Source: Takakia lepidozioides (lineage: Eukaryota > Streptophyta > Takakiopsida > Takakiales > Takakiaceae). Taken from it: DNA of 64,000 bases. The translations under genes and the position numbers were made by a program. This document shows, piece after piece, positions 25,850-37,429 of the stretch. The notes beneath the pieces were generated by a model. That model was not told where the DNA came from, searched no databases, and saw only the letters and a list, made by a program, of their open reading frames with translations. The stretch spans positions 60,061,053 to 60,125,052 of the forward strand of contig CM060732.1 in NCBI GenBank assembly GCA_030704615.1, given 5' to 3'. The number at the start of each line of letters is the position of its first letter. The stretch's first letter is position 1.

Positions 25850-27609
25850 AGGATTGAGGCTGACCTTTTTGGAACAAGAGGGGTTGGGTTTTTGGGGGCT
25901 TTTTTTGGCAGCCTATCTGTTCAGTTGGGCACATTGTTAGTCTGAAGTAAGGCTAAGTTTGCAATCCGTTGTAACATGCCTTAATTATTCTTTTTGTCAC
26001 AATGAGAGTTCAGACCATGGCTCCAGTATTTGACATTTTTACTACTACTGGGGAGAAGTCAGATAGCTTTGTCTGCTATGTCACTACATGGACCCTCATA
26101 TTTGGGGTCCATATTGATAGTATGTCACATGTATCCATCGGGTTTGTCTTTAGGCCAGGCTCACTGTGCCAAGCTTGCCATCCGCATGGGTATGATGGAT
26201 ATGGTGAAGGTCTCCATGTATGTACTTCGGCTGGGAATGATCGCAAATGAGTTTGATCTGGCTGGAAGCATTTGCTCCAGCTCTTGAGGAGGTTACTCTG
26301 TTACAACAATTGTGTGGTATTGGACTTATTTCTCTCGATCCCCTCTTGCATTTCTTGCAAGATGACTTTTAGTGGAAAGAGGTCTTTTGGTATCTGGGGT
26401 ACATGAATGGACAACTGCAAATCACCTGTAAATCACATGTGTGGGTATTATTTATGTGCAGTAGGTCTCCATGTATGTACTTCGGATGGGAATGATTGCA
26501 AGTGAGTTCGACCTGGCTGAGGGCCACAAAAATCAACAACTGCAAATCACATGTGTGAGTATGATATGTACGACACTTTCAAAGAGAACTTTCACTACCG
26601 CATCCTTCCTGGTTGACAAAATCTACTGTAACTGCTAGCCACATCACCTTGCACTCAGTCGTGAATGTTGCCAAGTCCATGTGAAGTGCAGTGCTCTTGG
26701 GGTTTGGCTCTGGATTGCCACACATTGCTCCATAAACCAAATTTTGTAGCACAACACCTTTGGAGTAGGAATCTTGGTCTTTTGAACGAGTGGAAGTAGG
26801 AGTGGTGTGGAAGAATGACAGTATCAAACCTTGGTGCCAATAGCATGGAACTTTTACAAAAGATAAGAATAAAAGGCAGTGAGGCAAAATTCATCCGCTG
26901 TGCAGGATGGATGAGGTTGGATGAAGATTTCGGGTGAGCCGTAATCCATCCAACTGATGGACACTTGGATTTAAAACATTGGGGGCATGATGCTCGTCTT
27001 GTTGTTAATAATGTTAATTATTGTTCTCTTGGCTCAAGGAAAGGAAAGGGGTAGAAACCCAGCCTTGTCTGGACTGTATCAAAAGAATGCCTAGTTCTTT
27101 ATTAGTGAGGAATTAGTCACATGGGTGATAACATTGATTCCGGCATGGGCTTGCAGTCGACATGGAGGAACAACCTAAACCTCCCTGAACCGCAACGCAT
27201 ACTTAACTTGGACACTATCATCACAAAAGAAGCACACAAGCAGGCTACGGCCTGCCTTGCCCACACCAAAACCTACATCCACAAACGTATTTAATCTCCA
27301 ATACTCAACCCACAAGCTATCCAACTAGTTTTGGCGCATCAAAGCTGCTTCAGATGCCCAAATCAATAAACCCTTAAATTTAGATATGTGCAATATATGG
27401 ACCAGCAGAAACACCCCTTCTTGCCTCAAATATACTCACCCCATATTGTCCTTTGTGCACACATTCCATGCCAGTCCGAGATACATGGCCACACTTACTA
27501 AGCCAATGTATCCATCCTATTGTACACGGGCTGAGGATCACCAGACAGAATCAAGCAGTATGGCACCTTTACAAACTCTTTATGACACGGAAGATAATCC
27601 TCTCTTGAG
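25850..27609. other. 3' region of the remodeller gene and gene-free interval
   Basis: The first few hundred bases are probably 3' untranslated. No gene is supportable further on. A roughly 58-bp sequence (GGTCTCCATGTATGTACTTC and onward) occurs at 26206-26265 and again at 26464-26523, about 258 bp apart, with several substitutions: a local duplication. The short open stretch 26030-26287 covers the first copy but has no recognisable domain. Confidence 0.4.
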
Positions 27610-27966
27610 GGTGACATGGAACTGAAGGAGTGTAAACTCCAGTCGGGGTTACACTGGGTTACACGACAAGGTGTATAACTCCACTTGGGGTTACATTGGG
27701 TTACACGATGACGTGTGTAACTCCACTTGGGGTTACACAGAATGGAGTGTAACTCCACTCGGTGTAACTCACACTTGGTCTCGAAATTTGACCAAGTCCA
27801 AATTTGGCTAAGCATAAAATGGACTAACAAGAGTTACATGAGAAACCGAGGTTACAGAGGGTTACACCAATCGGGGTTACACTACAAGAGCGTCCCATCA
27901 AGAATCGAACCTTGAACCTCGCCACTGCCTGCATTGCTATCACCTTACCATCACGCTACCCACCAT
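27610..27966 (-). mobile_element. SINE-like unit with a palindromic tandem tail
   Basis: On the minus strand from 27966 the sequence has a tRNA-like head with an A-box-like GTAGCGTGATGGTAAGG and a B box GGTTCGATTC about 45 bases on. The rest of the unit (27610-27780) is a tandem set of about four blocks, each an inverted repeat with arms GTGTAAC(C) and GGTTACAC around TCCACTTGG, joined by TGGGTTACACGA-type spacers. No target duplication was found. It could be a SINE that landed next to a satellite, or a SINE whose tail is the satellite. Confidence 0.45.
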
Positions 27967-28759
27967 AGCTTGCAACCCATTTGGATTCTTAAGTACTAGG
28001 GCTTCGCGTTGCTCCACACTACTAGCGACGACTTCTAAGAACTATTGTTCAAGTGTCACAAAAAAGGTTGGGTCATCCCCACGGTCCTACATACATACAT
28101 CCCGCATTTCATTGTTTTTCGCAAGAAAAATGGCGGATTGTCGCCAAAGCTATCATATCATCTCTCCGTATTTATGAATGTTGTTTTGGAAATGGATCCA
28201 TTTTTTGATCATTTATGCATTTTCCCAACATGGTGGATGATGTGTATTGGGAAGGGATCTGAAATGACTATAGTGGAAAGGAAGAAATTTCATTTTGATC
28301 TTGATGAAAAATATATTTCAAAGGGTGATACCTACATTTGATGTTAGCTTGCAGTTCAATAGGAAAAACAGGAAGACGAGTTCAAGTTGAAGGGAGGGAT
28401 AAATCCTTAGCCATATCTTCAAACTCCCCCTACCCTCCTAGCAAGCCGGAATGTCAAGAATTTGTCAATGCCATTGACATCTACCGACTGCTTCTCATCA
28501 AACAGGTTACCCCACATCTTCATATCATTGCAGGGCAAATGGTATTGTTGTATTAATGGGACCAGTCAATTAGTATTAATGGGACCAGTCAATTAGCCCT
28601 GAAACTCATCAAATACACAAGTGCTTTGGAAAATGTTACCAGTCTCTCTATCAGACCCTAATTGTACTAAGATTCCACCTCAGATCATGTGACAACTGCT
28701 AAAAAGGCCCTCCTGCAGTTTTTTGCCTGTTTATATCAATCTTTCTGATGCTAAATCAA
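27967..28759. other. Gene-free interval
   Basis: No supportable gene. Short open stretches (28045-28341, 28338-28556) have no recognisable domain. A 22-base sequence (TATTAATGGGACCAGTCAAT and two more bases) is repeated back to back near 28552-28594. Confidence 0.35.
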
Positions 28760-28766
28760 CAATAGC

Positions 28767-29400
28767 TTAAATACCCAGCACAGCCATAACCAATATTGAA
28801 GACTGACTATACACCACTATTACAAGGTGAAGTCGGTTGTTGGAGGGTTGTTGCCTGCCCGAGAAAGACAGGAGTGAAAGACCAACCCCATAAAGAATGC
28901 AGGCTCTTTTCTGTTGGCTGAAAACAGGTCTTTTCACGTCAAATTGTAGGCTACGGGGATGCTCCAGAAACTCCATGTACATGTACCTGTCTATACACTT
29001 ACTGAAAGAATTGTATAGTGGGCGGGGTTCCTCTTGAATAATGGTCAGAACTCTGCGAGGTGACAAGTTGCTGGAGACAAGCTCTGTCTCCAAATTCATT
29101 GCAGGCAATCTATCGTACAAGCTTCGGATTCATACCACAAGCAAACCCTTCCATCTGTGCTGCACGTGGACCATGGCTGCAAGAGTCAATGCCAGCACCG
29201 GAATCACAATATCACCAGCTTTGGAATAAAAATCCATGGCTGGGATTGCATATATATATTCACTGAATTATGGGTTGAAGGGAGGTGTGCGGAGCAGAAA
29301 CATGATGCTTTGGGTCCACTGGCCCTCCCTTCGCGGGTTGTATCCAGTGTCAACTTCTGTGTCTGAATTCATCCGTCCAAACAATGCATCCGCCCTGTCA
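28767..29400 (-). CDS. Possible exon pair of an unidentified membrane protein
   Basis: On the minus strand a clean acceptor (TTTTGACAG) is followed from about 29394 by an open segment encoding ADALFGRMNSDTEVDTGYNP and QWTQSIMFLLRTPPFNP. After a stop, a second open segment (about 29250-29140) encodes AGDIVIPVLALTLAAMVHV then HRWKGLLV, which looks like one transmembrane helix, and reaches a GTATGA donor. A third open stretch runs 29120-28767. The composition (aromatic, amphipathic, then hydrophobic) looks like real protein, but I do not recognise the family. No start or full gene could be assembled. It may be a decayed gene. Confidence 0.3.
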
Positions 29401-30359
29401 AAACAGCAGGCAGTTGAAATAACTCATTGACGAACCTTCCAGTGTGAGATAACATGCAAATCTAGCCAAATATGTGAATTTACATTCTGCCCCAAGAATC
29501 CCACTGGAAGGTGCAGGAAGAAGTCTCTTCAGCCAAAGGTTGCTGGGCTACCTAGTTCAGAGTAACTGTGACAAAGGGATGGAAAAGATGGAAGCTGCAG
29601 CTTAAATGACATGGTGATTGTCCAGATGATCTACTCAACTTTGCTAGAAATTCACACCTTCAGCTTACCACACATGATTGTTAAAACCCCGTCAATGCAC
29701 TTGCATCTACATACATGTTCCTACATTGCTGACTCACAATGCAATTGCTGTCGAAGAGGCTCTCAGAAGTAGTTGCTACCCTCATGAGGTAGGATTTGAA
29801 GTTACTCAAGTTCAGTATAGATTCCATATGACAATTCGGGCTACTAGATCTTCAGGAACATTGCTCATTCATAAAAACATGCGATTCCATTTGGAGCCAG
29901 TGTTGAGAACAGAAGTACATCAGAGAGACAAATCCTTGAACAAAAGGGCAGAGGTCTTAGGTGATCAGTCAGCTACTAATCTGTGATAAGAGGAATTATG
30001 TAGCCCACAGCCTGCACGCCAAGCATCCCAAGCGAGATGTAGGGCGTCAACTCCGGATGGAACTTGACATGTGACAACTAGGCACCAATACATAGCAGCA
30101 TCAGAGTTAGGGTTGCCACACTCAACGACCCTTCCAGACTCTTCCAAGCAATGATCTCATCCCGTTGTCGCTTGTAAGTGATCGGGAAAGTCTCAAGATT
30201 CATTGGTTTGAAGTAGAAAGGTTCGTCCACATTCTAGAGTGTAATCCCCTTAAGCATGTGCCCAGAGATGACCATTTAATCAAACTGTCAGTTTGAATTG
30301 TCATAGAAGATGCCAAAAGATTCTAACAAGTTCTTCTCATGCACAATCAATTGCACACG
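29401..30359. other. Gene-free interval
   Basis: No gene could be supported on either strand. Part of it may be upstream or intronic sequence of the possible membrane-protein gene at lower coordinates. The part near 29990-30350 lies just past the DYW end of the PPR pseudogene and shows no domain. Confidence 0.35.
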
Positions 30360-32075
30360 GCGCTCATCAATTCATCAGTATTCCCACAAGAACACACTGC
30401 ATCTTGGAAAGGGTGAAAATGGTTTGCATCCCGTACGACAATTGCTCGCCCAACAATCTTTGAGATAAACTTTGTGGCTGTGTGGCAGTCACCACACACG
30501 TCAAGGTCCTTAATGACTTAGAGAGGGGTCCCAGGGGCCGTGCTAATCAGCCCAAAAGCAATGGCCAGCTTCTCACTGTGGGGGCAAAGAAAGAAAAGTG
30601 ATGACTTCCAGCTCTGACTCTGTGCATGGGGCCTATCGGACAACATACACCAGCAAGCCCTCCCCCTATCCTGCATCAACTCATCTCAGTCTTATCAAGG
30701 TGTCATCACAGATGGAGACCCTGGAAAATGCCTCTGCCCAGGAGATGAAGAACATTAGGCAACTAGAAACATGGGGGGCTGCATATGCTCTGCAGTCAAC
30801 TTGGCTTGTTGAATGCTTGCATAAGAGATGAGGGGTTGTTGTCAGTACACGGCATTGAGTTCATCAAATCCTACAACAGCCCACCATCGTTGCCCACTGC
30901 TTACAAACTGCCACAAAAACAGTTTCACAGGACTTACAGATGATTGGTGGAAGGCAAGGCCCCTCGCGGTCTCCAAAACCCGCAATCCCCGCCCATGTTG
31001 TGCATGTCCTGCGATCATCACGTTCCACCACACCACATTTCGCGCAACCATATTGTTGAACACTCCTTGTCCACAAGGGAATGCTCCCACGTTTGGCATA
31101 CATGTCGACGAGATATTGTTACATCTGGTACAGTTCCAGTTTTGACGATGTCACGATGGACCTCTTTGCCCTTTACCAAGTCTCCAAGTCTCCAGGGCTG
31201 CCAGGTTTGCACATGCATTGCAAACACAAATGAACGTGACCCGGTCAGGCTGCACCCGTTCTCGCAACATTTGCTCATGTCTCCAATGCCCTCACCTCGC
31301 ACACATGCTGGCCATATCTTGCGATAACTTGGTTGGGCATAACCCCTTCCCGCCTCATTTGCTTATAGGTGTCAAATGCCTCCCTACAATATCCCTGCTT
31401 GGCATATGCTCCTATCGTGATTGTCCACGTAGTCAAGCCTCGTTCAGTCATTTTGTCGAAAACTAGGCGTGCATCCACAGCACTCCCGCACTTGGCATGC
31501 ATGTTGACGAGGGTGTTGTGTAGAAAGATGTCAGGTTGGATTCTACTTTGGATGATGTGGGCATGCACCTGCTTTCCTTCTGCTAAGTCCTCTTGATGCA
31601 CTCTTGCAAGAGACAACCATAAGTTTTCGAGTCTGCCAAAATGTCTCGTTGGTTCAAAATCTGTAACACGACTTTCAGGTTTCCTGCCTTACACAGTGCC
31701 CTCACATCCCCACATCTTTCAAAAGCGGTGGTTATGACAGGGGTGCCTAACTCACATAACTGTGCTGCTGCTGCTGCTTTCGGTTGGCCATCAACCCGTA
31801 GAGGCTTCTTGTAGCTATCAATCCATAGTTGCTCATTGGTATTCTTGTGCTTGAAATCGTGTCCTCTGGTATGGATGTTTTTGGCTCGCTTGTCCAATGG
31901 ATTTGAATTTGCATACATGTCCATAAGGGTCTGGTCCAGAGTGATATCTGGTACAATTCGACAGTATCTGATGTCAACATGGACCTGTGTGCCATTTTCC
32001 AGGTCTGCCAGACTGGCACGTGCATTGCAAACACAAAGGAGTGTGATCTGGTCAGGCTTCACCCTTCCTGCATCA
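30360..32075 (-). pseudogene. PPR-DYW protein pseudogene
   Basis: Read from 32075 downward on the minus strand, this encodes pieces of a PLS-class pentatricopeptide repeat protein of the organelle RNA-editing type. Visible pieces are LADLENGTQVHVDI..DMYAN (31.9-32.06 kb), LAEGKQVHAHIIQSRIQPDI and NTLVNMHAKCGSAVDARLVF (31.45-31.6 kb), and NNMVARNVVWWNVMIAGHAQHG (31.0-31.06 kb). The DYW deaminase end is HSEKLAIAFGLISTAPGTPL, then [15 protein letters not shown] and VCSCGN (30.58-30.38 kb). The HSE signature and the zinc-binding CxDCH and CxC residues are present. Stops, frameshifts and missing repeats show it is dead. A tract without PPR homology (about 30600-30835) separates the repeats from the DYW end and finishes in a CCCCACAG acceptor-like site, so an intron is possible. 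A second PPR fragment lies at 56890-57190. Confidence 0.75.
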
Positions 32076-32268
32076 TTTGATCATAGGGCACCAAAAACAC
32101 TATTTTAACTAATTCTGGACTTCTGTTTGGTCCAGAAATAATATGAGAAATATGAATAAACAAATTATTATTGAAATAAAGCGATATATATGATTATTTT
32201 GGTTATTTTATACAATATCCTCCAAACATTTTTTGGAGACAATATAAGTATGTATTGTGGTTTTAGAA

Positions 32269-32294
32269 GAACATCCACTGCCAAGTTGACGTTC
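32269..32294. repeat. 26-bp palindrome, copy 1
   Basis: Matches 20 of 24 arm positions of the consensus (arm GAACCTCCACTG plus its reverse complement), centre CC. It lies about 330 bp beyond the stop of FCP1-like gene 1 and is the leftmost copy found. Confidence 0.6.
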
Positions 32295-32621
32295 ACGAAA
32301 AAAAATGGGAGGATGCAATAAATTACACCATGATGTGAGGTCAGATATGTAAAACGTTTTGCAAAAACTGGTTGCCATCAAAACCAAACATAGAACAATC
32401 ATGGCATGTGATGAAGAGGATGATATGAAAGAATGTGTCCGCATACATTGATGATAAACATTCATATTTTATTAGAGATTGCAACTTTGGCGTTGCAGTC
32501 AGACATAATGTAACGTCAACTGTACATCCGTTGGACTTAATGTTATCCAGCGGCTCGAAGCCATACAACGGCTTACACTAACCCATTAATATTACAGAGC
32601 CTCCTCCCAAACGGCTCGCAG

Positions 32622-34945
32622 TCAAGGCATGTGTTCGAAGACGCCTCCGGTTACCACAACCACTTGCAACGGTCTCCGCACCAGATGAAACGGAAATACT
32701 TTCGGAGAACTCGAACCTAGTAGTAACATTATCATCCGAAATGTTACTTGAACTCTACTTGTTGAATCTCTTGATGCCCTTGAAGCCTGCCGGGAAGCCC
32801 GCCATTCTTGCCAATCACGAAGCTCTTCTTCTTCTTTTCGAATTCGCTCCTTGAATGTGACTGGGCAAAACAATTTTTCATATGACAAATGTCAGCTGAA
32901 ATGTGGAACATTTGTAGAAAAAATGATAAAGTAAAAGTGCAAGTGGAAGACACTTTCAAGATCAAATTCTCCATAAACAACAAACAGTGGGATAAGTACA
33001 TACCAAGGTAATCAGGTTCCTTTTGTTGTGGGATCCAAACACGAGGATCAACATATCTTCCATACCAAGCCCAATAGGCATGGTCACGACCAATAGGCTT
33101 ACGAGAACACTTGGCAGGGTTCTCGCTGATGTAATCTACGACTGTTGAAGCTGCAGCCATTTTCAATATATATGGCCACAGCTTTTGTCATATCATCCTG
33201 GTCAACCAATCCCTTTGGTGATGGCTTGTATGAAATAGGGAAGAATCCAGTATTTGGTGGGTTTCGGAGGCCCTTTGATGGCTCATCATCAACAAGGAGT
33301 ATTTGTCCCTGAGTTGCAAAGGGTGTACCAGGGTACTTGGCAAGAACAGTGCGAATATCCTTAAAGATATTTCATCCCAGGCATGATGTAACCGGTAGTG
33401 TCTTTGCAATCCTCAGCTGACCAGATGAAGCAAAACTTCTTCGCAATTTTCGTAGGAACTAAGCACTCGAGCATCCTACAAAGAACATGTCTTTCAGCAC
33501 ATGACCAGATCGCCACGTGAAAATGCATGAACGCAAGGTTGAGAAACTCCAAGACTCCGGGCCGGGGAACCACAAAAGGTCTTTCGGGAACATGAACTGT
33601 TTGACACTCAATATTAACAGCATCCGTTTCCTCTTCCCCGATGTGGCAAATGAAGGTTGATGGACGATACCATCCTGCGCAATTTAAGTGTTCCCGCCGT
33701 CAGAAACAACACGATGTAGTGTTTCTTAGTTTCAGAGTGACCTCTACGTTTTCGGAGACATAAGTGTCCCGACAATGGACTACTGTAAAGGACCAAGAGT
33801 AGACCATATATCGAAGAGTTCGAGATCACGAAAAGATGAACGTCGGCTGTCAAGTGGAGGTTAGTGGACGCACCTTGTCGGGAGGCGCATTCAAGAAGTT
33901 ATGCGGCTCCATACTCGCTTGTATAGAAATTACGGAGTTAGTTTGGGACAGAAAAACAAACTGCAAACGAAAGTGGAGAAATTGTTTTGAAATGTACCAT
34001 TGAAGCCTTATTGGAATGTCTTGCAGAAGAAAGTGGATTCCCGCGGGCTTGGATTGACGAGGCGCCACAACATCCGAGGGAGTCCTCAAGTGTTTGGAGT
34101 CCGCTCTTTTTTTCTTGTCAGCCTTTTGTCCTTTGGAATGATTCCCTGCAGAGGAAGGAAATGGCTCGGGGGCTTTTTTCGCCTCTTTGGTGCAGAACAT
34201 TGTGCAAGCAGTTCAGGGTCACGCTGTGTCGATGTTGGAGATGTTTTGCCATTGAACGACGGGAGAAGTGGCAACAACAGGCAAGCACAGAAAATTGTCC
34301 CTTTGAGCACTCGACATCCTGGATGGAATGAAAACGCAACGAAGGAATAATTTACCTCGGAACTGCATTCCAATGCAGACGTCGTTTGACAGGAAGGTCA
34401 TAATCTGCAGATTTTCTTACCTGGAGCGACAGATGAATATCAGACCCCAAACTAAGTGAAACTAGGAGAATGAGCAAGGAGCGAGAAATGAGTTTAAGTC
34501 ACCTGACTCCTGCGGATTTGGGCTGTCCAACCCTCGTGCTGGGGAGATATGCGAGGAAGAGACGGAAGCAGGTGCAGCGGAGCCGTAGCCGAGTCCCCGA
34601 CGGTTGGATAGACCAGACCCTGCGTACTGAACATGGAGGGTGAGGAATGTTGGGAAAGGTCGATAAAGTCTCCGGGATATTTGTGTTCTTCACCTGCACC
34701 TTGGACTTTACCCCAGGAGGACCCGAGAGGAGAAGAGTGTCGCCCGCTTCCCGGGAGGACAAGGGTCTGACAGAGGATCCATCCTCAATTTGAGCACCAT
34801 CGTGAACCCTCGGAAAGCCTTCAATACTCCGACTCACAGCTGATCCGGAGGGTTCCTTTAGGGGACTTGAGGAACCGATGACGTTGTCAGCATCTCCTTG
34901 AACCTGCCAAAGAGACATAATCATAAATCCGGGAATGCACGAATG
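32622..34945 (-). pseudogene. FCP1-like HAD phosphatase-related gene 1 (element gene), frameshifted
   Basis: Minus strand. A Lys/Ser-rich N-terminal region (34945-33990) is followed after introns by an FCP1 homology region. In order: VVPRPGVLEFLNLAF (near 33560), AIWSCAERHVLCRMLECLV, KFCFIWSAEDCKDTTGY, DIRTVLAKYPGT, QILLVDDEPSKGLRNPPNT (near 33260), and a C-terminal ASTVVDYISENP segment (33150-33110). One more intron leads to a charged KERIRKEEEELRDW end with a stop at 32622. The LLVDDEP acidic pair is kept, but where DxDxT should stand the best candidate reads VLFLTAGTL, so the nucleophile is missing. At least two single-base frameshifts break it (after GMKYL near 33362, and in the A run near 33187). 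Palindrome copy 2 sits just inside a donor site (APPDK then GTGCGT). Family assignment is firm; substrate unknown. Confidence 0.65.
33838..33863. repeat. 26-bp palindrome, copy 2 (in an intron of FCP1-like gene 1)
   Basis: 19 of 24 arm positions match, centre TC. It begins about 10 bases after a predicted GTGCGT donor of the minus-strand gene. Confidence 0.6.
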
Positions 34946-34946
34946 C

Positions 34947-34972
34947 AAACCTCCACTGAACAGTGGAGGTCA
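34947..34972. repeat. 26-bp palindrome, copy 3
   Basis: 21 of 24 arm positions match, centre AA. It lies at the 5' side of FCP1-like gene 1, between it and FCP1-like gene 2. Confidence 0.75.
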
Positions 34973-35182
34973 CTAGATATAGTCATGTCCCCGTATGAAG
35001 GCCTGTATCAGAGTCTTGGGATTGCCCGGAATGTGCGTCAAGAATTCAACTGAAAATGAGTCAAAATGAGAGTACCATATCTTTCACGTGTGTGATTACA
35101 AGGAAATGAAAAAGAGAAACCATGAAGATATTCAATAGCTCGAGTGAGATGGGATTGATCAAAAATAATTTATTTTGAAGCA

Positions 35183-35918
35183 TCATATCTGAGACTCTTT
35201 AAAACCGTTGTCCTCAATAAAATCCCAGAGTGGGCTAAACTTGGGATCGTTTGAAACATTGGGAAAAAAACTCAACCCTATTTTTTTTTTCCTAAGATAG
35301 CTTGAAACAGTGGGATGTTTCCTCATTCCAAGCAAATAGGTCTGAAGAACCTTGAGAAGATAGCAACCATCAGTCTCAACGGTCTGGAACGGTTTGAGAA
35401 CAAGACATGAGTCGGGCGGGTTCAATACACACTTCATGGCGGTGTCGTCAATGAGCAGAGTGTTACTCTTGGTGTATTGCCCACCAAATCTTCCAGACCT
35501 TGACCAGTGGCTTCAAAAACAAATGAGGAGGGTCCAATCCTGATTTGAATTGAGGGTGAACCGAAGTAGGGCATGAAATACAATCCTCTTGAGACATAAC
35601 GAAGGCCGGTTGAGGTAGACCACGAAGCAAAAAATCCAGGATGGGCTGCAAGTTCTTGTACATCATAGAGCTCCAAATCCCTAACCGGTAGTGTTTGTGC
35701 AACTCTGTCCACACTTCGCGATATTTCTCCCGTCTAAAGACAAGTCGGAATCCGACAAGAGCTGGAATTCTGTAGTCCGATTCTGAAAACCGGGGACATT
35801 GTAGCTCTTCTGGTGCTTCAAAGATTTTGCACAAGACTCCATTCACGTCAAAAATAATCAAACGCAACCCTTGCGCAGGAGGAGAAACAGTGCTCCAATC
35901 TGCCAGAGAGTCATTCAT
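35183..35918 (-). pseudogene. FCP1-like HAD phosphatase-related gene 2 (element gene)
   Basis: Minus strand, about 245 codons from the ATG at 35918 (MNDSLADW), with one frameshift near 35465. It encodes LRLIIFDVNGVLCKIFEAP (the motif I position), then FRREKYREVWTELHKHYRLG and IWSSMMYKNLQPILDFLL (motif II region), SQEDC, and after the shift NTLLIDDTAMKCVLNPPDS (motif IV acidic pair kept). It ends in a Phe/Pro-rich tail. Motif I reads FDVNG rather than DxDxT: the first Asp is present but the second, the general acid in HAD phosphatases, is replaced by Asn. It is a paralogue of its two neighbours. It lies downstream of gene 3 in the same orientation, with palindrome copy 4 in the roughly 90-bp spacer. 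The tandem arrangement points to local duplication. Confidence 0.65.
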
Positions 35919-35981
35919 ACTTAGGATGATAAAAGGGAACAGTACAATGCATTGGAAAAACCGACACCAGGAAGTGAACAA

Positions 35982-36007
35982 GAACGTCCACTGGACAGCC
36001 GAGGTTC
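35982..36007. repeat. 26-bp palindrome, copy 4
   Basis: 21 of 24 arm positions match, centre GA. It sits in the short spacer between the stop of FCP1-like gene 3 (near 36019) and the ATG of gene 2 (35918). Confidence 0.75.
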
Positions 36008-37011
36008 ACCAAACTCAGTTAAAATATTTTATGTCCCAATGCAGCGGCACGCAACTCGAGATTGCTAAGAATCTTCTGCCACCTATAATCAAAGTCTCTA
36101 AGAAATTTGACCGCTGGGTCGTCCTCGAAGAAATCCTTCGAAACGCCAAAAGGATGTAGGTCGTTGAACGGCATGACATCCATCCCCGATAACCGGAACA
36201 TGTTAAGGTGAGGCTTGAGCTCTTCCAGTAGAAATTTATCCTGTCAGGGTCCACGCGCGCCTTATATTTGGAAGGAAGATGGTATGTCCTAAAGGGTTCA
36301 AGTAGGACTTGTACATATTGTCTACAGTGTCGATGAGGAGAGTATTGGATTTGTAAGCCGTCGGGTCTTCCTCAGCGAAAATGTCGTAAAGACGTTTAAA
36401 GTAGATGGGATTTTTGGAGGCTTTGGGCCATTTTTCGTTGAATGTCGATCTATGCATGACGGAATTCTCACTGCTGTAAGTTCTGACCTGGGAATAGTAC
36501 TTCCCGAACACGGCCTTGGCGATAGTCTCGACGTTCATTTCAGGTCCAGTGTTCCAAAAACAAACGGCAAACTTTTTGACGGCCCACTTAACGAATTCGT
36601 CAAGACCGTTTCGCGTAGCTAACTTGAATTTCCCTGCGGAGATACAAGGCTGGGTGGCAGGAGGTGTTTTCTTTCCATCCTTTAGGAAAACCTCACAAAG
36701 GTAACCGATGTCCAGAACCAGGACGTAGTATCCTGGCCGGCATCCGTTCGGTCCCCAAGGAAGGGAATGCAGATCGTTTGGATTGACAGAAAGGGAATAG
36801 TCGACTGGAGGGTAATGCATGTTGTCCTGTGGAATAACAGAAGAGTTCATTATTAATTTCAATTTGAGAAATCCCAAAGTAGACAAACGGAAGAATGGAG
36901 TTGAAATCATTACCGTTTTGGAGTCGGCTGCTGAGATCCCTGGGCAGGCTGCTCCTCCTCTTTCCCATCTCTACGTCCAACGTTATCGTCCTTCTCTGTG
37001 GAGCCAGATGG

Positions 37012-37037
37012 CAACCTCGACTGTCCAGTGGAGGTAA
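37012..37037. repeat. 26-bp palindrome, copy 5 (inside a coding exon)
   Basis: 20 of 24 arm positions match, centre TC. On the minus strand it lies in frame in an exon of FCP1-like gene 3, encoding part of QVTSTGQSRLPS. Confidence 0.8.
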
Positions 37038-37403
37038 CTTGTATGACCGGCTCAGATAGAGCGACAGTAATTGTTCGATCCACTCTTCTCTTCACCGTCT
37101 CAGTGTCGATGGAGTCGGTCCTCGTGTGTTTGATCTCCTCAGACGTCGTCTCACGAATCTACAGGAAATTAATGAAAAATCCCACGGATGACGACTGGTG
37201 GTCCAAAATGATCTGACAAAATTACCGAATTGAGCAATACCGAAGATGAGACTGAAAGACCAATAATAAGAGTAATAAGAATAAAGCCAATGTTTTACCC
37301 GAATCGGGATCTGTTGTTGGATTACGCGATTGTGGTGCTCTGTCTCTTCTCCTTCCCCGCGAGTAGGAGGATTCTCCGACTCAATCCCTGCGTCCCTTGA
37401 TGG

Positions 37404-37429
37404 CAACGTCGACTGGACAGTGGAGGTTA
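37404..37429. repeat. 26-bp palindrome, copy 6 (inside the duplicated exon)
   Basis: 20 of 24 arm positions match, centre GA. It is at the same relative place in the second copy of the duplicated exon (QVTSTVQSTLPS), so the palindrome was present before the exon duplicated. Confidence 0.8.

Noticed and set aside
33987-34350. Plus-strand proteins of 114-116 codons
   Set aside because: They are antisense shadows of the Lys/Ser-rich N-terminal region of the minus-strand FCP1-like gene.
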